Source: Mytilus edulis
Taxonomy: Eukaryota; Mollusca; Bivalvia; Mytilida; Mytilidae
Length of the DNA stretch: 64,000 bases
Assembly: GCF_963676685.1 (NCBI RefSeq)
Contig: NC_092346.1
Location: 25,247,133-25,311,132 of the forward strand
Reading direction: 5' to 3'
The notes under the pieces are model-generated. The model had not been told where the DNA came from and made no database searches. It saw only the letters and a program-made list of their open reading frames with translations. Of the stretch, positions 58,401 through 64,000 are shown in pieces (within the stretch, counting starts at the first letter, position 1; every line of letters starts with the position of its first letter). The position numbers and the translations under genes are program-made.

Positions 58401-61400
58401 ATGTGGCCATTGTGGGTTAAAGAAAAGGCAGCAATGTCATTTAGGCTGTTTTATTTGACGATTGTGAATATTTATTCTTTTCCAACACGCTTGAGAAGTT
58501 TAACTCATAAAGGAAAGATATGGTTAGCAATTACATGTACATGTCTTAGTGTTGTGGGAATAAATACTTGCATGTCTTATGTTTTGGATGGATTTGCAAG
58601 GACCGACACTTTATTTGAAGGACAGTCAATTAGTCTGTGGTTAAAAGAAAATAATCATCAAAATATAACACCAATATTTCAATCAACAGGTAAGATCATT
58701 CACAGTTAATGAGAAATACTGTGTGCGAACATAAAAGCCAAAAAGGGGGCGAAAAAGAATGGTATTAGGTCAGTTCGCACCCATAACATTTTTGCACCTT
58801 ACACCTTCGCACCTCATGTTTAAACCCAATAAAAATGGTGCGAACGTGTAGGGTGTGAACTAGTCTGAGATTACTCTGACGTCAAACGGCTGTTTTGCCA
58901 AACAAGCTGGGGCCATGGGACATCAGAGCTCGTCCCATATCAAAAAGTGGATATTTGCCCACCCAAAATAGATGCGCTGCTTTGTCGCTATTGATGCCGA
59001 CTGACGGCCTTGGAATTATATAAATCGGGCATCAATCTATTTATTTTTCATTTATCTCTTCATTTATGTAAGTTTCACCTATCTGCGAAACCTTTATTTT
59101 TCCATATTTTAACAGTTTTCACAGTGACCCATCGATTTCGGCATTTTGACTTTCACTTTCAAATGGACGTCAAGTTACGAGAGAGTTCGTGGTATCGAGA
59201 CTCTAAATATGCAAATAATTATATTTTTTCACCTCCTTTATAGGAGATCGATGTTTAACATTTAGTAGCCAACCACGATTTTTCACCTCCTTTACAGGAG
59301 ATCGGTATGAAGCATTTAGTTCCAACCACGTTACAGTCGGAAGCTCTCAGACATTTAGATAACTTGCATCGTAAATGAATGAGGTGTTACATTATGGTCA
59401 TTTGCATAAATCATCACTGTTTTTTCGTGGTCACGTGATTATCTTTGAAAATGAAAGGCAAAATGCCGAAATCAATGGGTCACCGTGAAAACTGTTAAAA
59501 TATGGAAAAATAAACGCATCTATTTTGGGTGGGCAAATATCCAATTTTTGATATGGGACGAGCTCTGATGTCCCACGGCCCCAGCTTGTCTGGCAAAACA
59601 GCCGTTGGACGTCAGAGTAATCTCGGACTAGGTGTGAACAGACTTTGGGTACGAACGTGTAGGTTGTGAAAGTGTAAGGCAAACGAACACTTTGGCTAGT
59701 TTTTTTTTTTTTATTGAATTTCCTATTTATTTTCAAATTCTAGTCACTTTGGAATCTGGTTAAATTTGAACCCAATGTAGTTATTTCTGCATTCATAATC
59801 ATGATATATATGTATCATACATTTGTATAACTGAATGCACATTTTCCTGAAATTGCAATAATTTATCTTGCATTTTAGTCAATTTTTCAAAATTTACAAT
59901 TATAAAACTTCACTCGATATTTTCTTAAGTTACAGTAATTACTTGTTCATGTACTAATTGCTAATGTTTCAATTTTATGTCATTTCCATGGAGATTATAT
60001 GGTTTGGGCCCTCACTATGGGTCATAGACTTAACTTTTGCATAGTTTACAGTGTTAAAAGCTTGTGTTTAGGTCAGTTTAGATTGAAACACTTATGATAA
60101 ATCAATGGTATTTGTAATGCGGTTGTACAATGTACATGTATAAGCATTGACATTCTTATTTCCATGGATTTTATGGGATGCAGCATGTTTAATCATGGTT
60201 CATTGACTTTAATGTCTTGCTAAACCATTCATTTTAATGACAAAAAGGTGTTCATACAATGTATTTTAAAGTATTGACATATACATGTATGTATTTTAAT
60301 TTCAATATTCATGATATTTGGATTATATTATCAAAATATCTATACAAAAGGCAAATTTGCCAAAATATTTAACTGCTTCAACAGTTTATACTTATTTTTA
60401 CATGCTCTATTTCAGGTAATGATAATGATGAATTGTCATCAGTAAACTTGGACTATTTTAACACATTAGAAACAATACCTCATGAAGTAAAAAGTAAGCT
60501 TAAAAAAGCCATTCAGTTTGCTCAAGAAATGAAGATACTTAACTTATGGCTGAATGTGGAATACAGTATTCCTGTATCTGTGATAGAAAGGTAATGCAAT
60601 TCAGTAGCAGATTTTTTTTAAGGATTTAAGGAAAATAATGACTTGTTATTAAACTCAGATATGAGCTAAATAAATCTTCATTAGCAAGAAAAAGCATTTA
60701 ATATGTCTAAAAAAAAAAGAGGATTTTTTTATTAAATTCTGTATTTCACTGATAAATGGACTCACTTTTTTTAGTCAACATTACACTTTTACACTGACAG
60801 CAGCAATCACAGGCAAGACACAGGGTTCCCCTGCACTCCTTATGATATTTTTTTTAACAAAACATCAGCATTCGCATTAGATAAAATTGTGCTCCTGTGC
60901 TTTTCATTTATCAAAAGGAAACTGAGAGAAGCTTTCAAGAAGAATGAACGTATCCATATCATCAATCTTAAAATAAAAGATAAACCCTAGATACAATTAA
61001 GCCTGCCATATGTGTTAAATTACTTCTAGAAATTGGCAATAAGGATCAATTGAGAACAAAACTTTAGGATATAGCTATGATTTCAGCTTCCCAATTGTGA
61101 ACTTTTCATTTCTATGTAGTATGTAGCACCTTTCCAGCAGTGCCTGCATATAAGTATATATCTTCTAGTTGATACTATATGCCAGCGCTTAAATTTCCTA
61201 TCATGATTTTCTTATAGACAGGAAGCTATATTTAATCATGTGCTCAAAATTTTAAAGTTTTAAACGTTTTACTTTGCCACCATGATGCGGTCAGCTATAA
61301 TGGAAAATCTGTGTCACAGATGACCACAGTTATTTTCAAATTGTCGTAAGGACAATCCTGTCCACTTTTCCTGGATTGTAATTTAAAACATCAGGGAATG

Positions 61401-61943
61401 AAACTTATCAAAGATTTGGATTGAACTTGCATGAACAACAACAGGTGGCACATGTAGAGAAGGAACTGCTAAACTTTTGTGAGCACCTGATTTTTATCTC
61501 TTTTATAAGAGGTTCTTGTTGCTCAATCTTTAGTTGTCTATGTTTTTTATTCTTGTTTATCTTTTCATTTTTTGTAGTTTTTTCCAAATGGCATTGTCAG
61601 TTGCTTTTTTTTACTTGTGATATCCATCTATTTTTTACAATATATTGTGTAAATATATTTTTACATGTATTAACCTCTATTATAATAAAAGCTACAATTT
61701 ATTACAGGTTGAATAATATGGGGATAAAGTCTGTATCTGCACTAAGCAAACTGTCTGAAAATAATCATGATGATGTTCAGACTATAGAAAAGATAGTTGA
61801 TGGTGACATACCAGTTTATGCATATATGCTGAAAGCAATAAAGGCTGCAAAAACCATAAAAACTGATCTGCTGATGATAGACTATTACCAGTCTGCAAGG
61901 AAAACTCCAGGAAATTCTTTTGTTTTCAAAATACTCTTTTTGA
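58401..61943 (+). CDS. Unrecognised membrane-anchored protein, 5' part (three exons, continues past the window)
   Basis: Exons 58401-58689, 60416-60590 and 61708-61943 join in frame with GT-AG introns (phases 1, 2, 1), giving ~233 residues; the last donor (GTAAGT at 61944) leads out of the window. The start is ATG at 58401 or the in-frame ATG at 58434. Residues ~40-62 (IWLAITCTCLSVVGINTCMSYVL) form one hydrophobic segment, preceded by basic residues, so a signal anchor with the rest lumenal or extracellular is plausible. The remainder is hydrophilic and helix-rich: 'EVKSKLKKAIQFAQEMKILNLW', then 'NMGIKSVSALSKL' and 'IEKIVDGDIPVYAYMLKAIKAAK'. I do not recognise the family. It is head to head with TBCE; intron 1 contains the MULE-like element at 58861-59630. 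Confidence 0.7.
58861..59630. mobile_element. 770-bp Mutator-like (MULE) non-autonomous element, 9-bp target duplication
   Basis: A perfect 9-bp direct repeat GGTGTGAAC flanks it (58852-58860, 59631-59639). Long inverted ends start TAGTCTGAGATTACTCTGAC on the left and TAGTCCGAGATTACTCTGAC on the right (reverse complement). They continue over more than 100 bp ('gggacatcagagctcgtccc', 'tttgcccacccaaaatagat') and again further in ('ccatattttaacagttttca'). Long ends and a 9-bp duplication fit Mutator-like elements. No transposase; it lies in intron 1 of the membrane-protein gene. Confidence 0.75.
59224..59335. repeat. Tandem duplication inside the MULE-like element
   Basis: Two copies of 'tttttcacctcctttatagg' followed by 'agatcg' and 'ccaaccacg', ~55 bp each. 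Confidence 0.7.
60591..61080. other. Intron 2 of the membrane-protein gene, partial repeat
   Basis: 60740-60850 ('aaatggactcacttttttta', 'caagacacagggttcccctg') resembles parts of the 26998-27600 array. Nothing else seen. Confidence 0.4.
61081..61640 (+). mobile_element. Decayed Penelope-like element copy
   Basis: 'ccaattgtgaacttttcatt', 'cctatcatgattttcttata' and 'ggtggcacatgtagagaagg' match 560-1100 in order, with many changes and deletions. It lies in intron 2 of the membrane-protein gene, same orientation. Confidence 0.65.
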
Positions 61944-62040
61944 GTAAGTACATTTTTTTTCATTTAACAGTTTGCATGTTTGTCTTTTCCATGTTTATCA
62001 ACATAACTAATATTTGTGAATTTTTTACAACTAGTGGGGC

Positions 62041-63235
62041 TTTAAAGGGGCACTAGCTGTCAAACTCATGTTCACCGATTGCCATCAAATTCTCATATTT
62101 GATTGATAACAATGTAAAACAATTATCCAAACTATCAAAAGTCTAAAATAAACAATTAACAGGGAACGGGTATGAAAACAAGTAGCTTCGTTTACGTCTT
62201 GACAACGCCTATTATTGTATATATGACGTCAGAGAGTGAAATAACCAAGTTTATTTCACATGTGAAATTATTGGTTTTTATTTAATTGGGAAATCAATGA
62301 AATTCATTGCAACCAATGTAATAATGTTTTTTTAATTTATTTTGACAAAATTGAACCATACTGGCCTCTAAAAGTTGATTATTATTTCACTATTTCCATT
62401 TCATTTATGATTGAGCAAAAAAAATTTATAAATTAGATTTTTTATATAGCCCATTTCATTACTACAGTATCTTAAGTGTGCCTCAACCAAATATTATGAG
62501 ACTTATACACAGCTGCTTATACACAATGCTTAGAAAGAAAACTGAAGAAATCCACAGTCTTCATTTTGAGACTTAATAAGTTTGGTACATCACTTATAAT
62601 GTAACTTTTCTATTTTTAAACAGTCTAATTCTCCAAATGAAAGGGAGATAATATTTGGCATTTTTCTTTTTTTTTTCTTTTTACATCTGATGACTGTAAA
62701 GGCGTTCTGATGTATTGTTGCAAAAAGACATTTCTACCCATGTGGCTTTCGTTTTTGACTGATAACTGAATGCAAAATTCAAACGGGAAAACCAACGGTC
62801 TAATCTATATAAAAAAACAAACCCAGAGTATACTGATTGTTATCACCATGACCACTACAATATAAAAGTTATCACAGTCAGGTTGAATTCCCTGTCATCA
62901 TCTGGTCTGTGCCTCGTTCCTCCATCATCCATTTCTCCGTCGTCTGTTCTTCCATCCGTTTTTGATGAAGTGAAAGTCCAATCAACTTAAAACGTAGTAC
63001 AAATGTTCCCTATGATATGATATGATCTTTCTGATTTAAATGCCAAATTAGAGTTTTACCCCCAATTTCACAGTCCACTGGACATAGAAAATGATAGTAT
63101 TAGTGGAGCATACTATGGACACGTTCTTGTTTTTTCTGAGACAAGTACTTGTGACCATCCATAAGAACTTTGCAGTCATCTGATGTTCAGTACTTTGGGA
63201 TGAAATAAGGTTCAACTTTTTTTTTATTGAAAAGT
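62041..63235. other. Intron or intergenic; dispersed-repeat fragments, no exon seen
   Basis: Pieces such as 'ggggcactagctgtcaaact' (62047) and 'gtgcctcaaccaaatattat' (62477) look repetitive. No further exon of the membrane-protein gene was found. Confidence 0.4.
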
Positions 63236-64000
63236 AAACTATAATCTTTTTATACAACCGCAAAAATTAAATAAATTTTGGTTGTATATTGGTATCATGG
63301 CATTGTCGTGGTCAGTGTCGTCTGTAGACAGATGATTTCTAGATAATAACTTTAGTATTAGCAAATAGAAACCACTAAACAGAGTTTGGGATTGATTTTG
63401 GGGTTTTGGTGCCAACAGTTTAGAAATTAGGGGCCAAAAAGTTGCACAAATAAGCATTTTTCTTGGTTTTCACACAATAACTTTAGTATAAGTAAACAGA
63501 AATCTATAAAATTTAAAGACAAGGTTTATGAACACAAAAGGAAGGTTGGGGTTGATTTTTGGAGTTTTGGTCCCAACAGTTAGGGGCCAAAATTAAATTT
63601 TATTTGATTTGATCAAAAATTGGGGTTCTTTGCTATTCTGAAACTAAACATGTACTTAGATTAGTTATGGGCCCAGTTTTCAAGTGGGTCCAAATAGGGG
63701 TCAAAAATTAAATTTTGTTTGATTCCAACAAAAAATGAATATATGGGGTCTTAATTATGCTGAATCTAATCATGTATTTAGATTTTTGATATTTGGGCCC
63801 CTCTATCAAATTGGTCCACATTGAGTTTAAAGGGTCCAAAATCGAACTTTATTTGATTTCATCAAAAATTGAATTATTGGGGTTCTTTGATATCCTGAAT
63901 CTAACCATGGATTTAGATTTTGGATATTGGACCATAATAGGTAAATGTCCAATTTAATTTTTTTAAGTTCTTAGACCACATTCATTCTGTGTCAGAAACC
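63236..64000 (-). mobile_element. 'gctccgcagggcgcag' composite family, minus copy, cut by window end
   Basis: Begins 'atacaaccgcaaaaatt', carries 'ggttgggattgattttgg'-type blocks and repeated 'gggtccaaaatcgaacttta' words, and ends with 'ccacattcattctgtgtcag'. This is the reverse of 42500-44346. Confidence 0.6.

Noticed and set aside
59010-59243. 77-codon open frame
   Set aside because: Lies inside the inverted-repeat MULE-like element, with an opposite-strand shadow at 59431-59736; no coding character.
61421-61707. Long open frame leading into exon 3 of the membrane-protein gene
   Set aside because: Its first half is the decayed Penelope-like tail and intron sequence; the TTACAG acceptor at 61702-61707 marks the true exon start.

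Overview
The window is AT-rich, intron-rich animal DNA packed with dispersed repeats, and it looks like a marine mussel (Mytilus or a close bivalve relative). The basis is the compact GT-AG genes with long introns, the sushi/C-type-lectin gene, and repeat families I associate with mussel genomes: the 'tggtatgattgccaatgag' family, the 'gctccgcagggcgcag' family, AGGTCA-rich repeats, and Penelope-type reverse-transcriptase remnants. No database search was possible, so the species is an inference. There is no bacterial-style operon, CRISPR array or rRNA.

Layout. 1-3600: reverse-transcriptase remnant, repeats, and a minisatellite carrying a TTAA-flanked MITE. 3627-14593 (+): a secreted lectin gene (signal peptide, Cys-rich module, two sushi/CCP modules, C-type lectin domain) whose exon phases all close. 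14.7-31.9 kb: transposon-rich stretch with several elements delimited by inverted repeats, a Tc1/mariner relic, a broken NHL-repeat (TRIM-like) pseudogene and a LINE fragment; no intact gene seen. 32060-33534 (-): two-exon gene for a small acidic, probably nuclear protein, with a TATA box. 34389-39337 (+): two-exon steroid-sulfatase-type gene that has lost the catalytic Cys and several other active-site residues; its intron holds an antisense Penelope-like RT. 39.4-45.6 kb: repeats. 45715-56122 (-): tubulin-folding cofactor E (TBCE), 13 exons read here, with CAP-Gly, LRR and ubiquitin-like parts. 58401-61943 and beyond (+): first three exons of an unrecognised membrane-anchored protein, head to head with TBCE.

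The genes do not form one pathway. The lectin is probably an immune-recognition protein, TBCE handles alpha-tubulin, and the sulfatase homologue is predicted to be a pseudoenzyme. The points most worth following are the sulfatase pseudoenzyme, the decayed sushi exons in the lectin gene, the unrecognised small acidic protein and membrane protein, and several well-bounded non-autonomous transposons.
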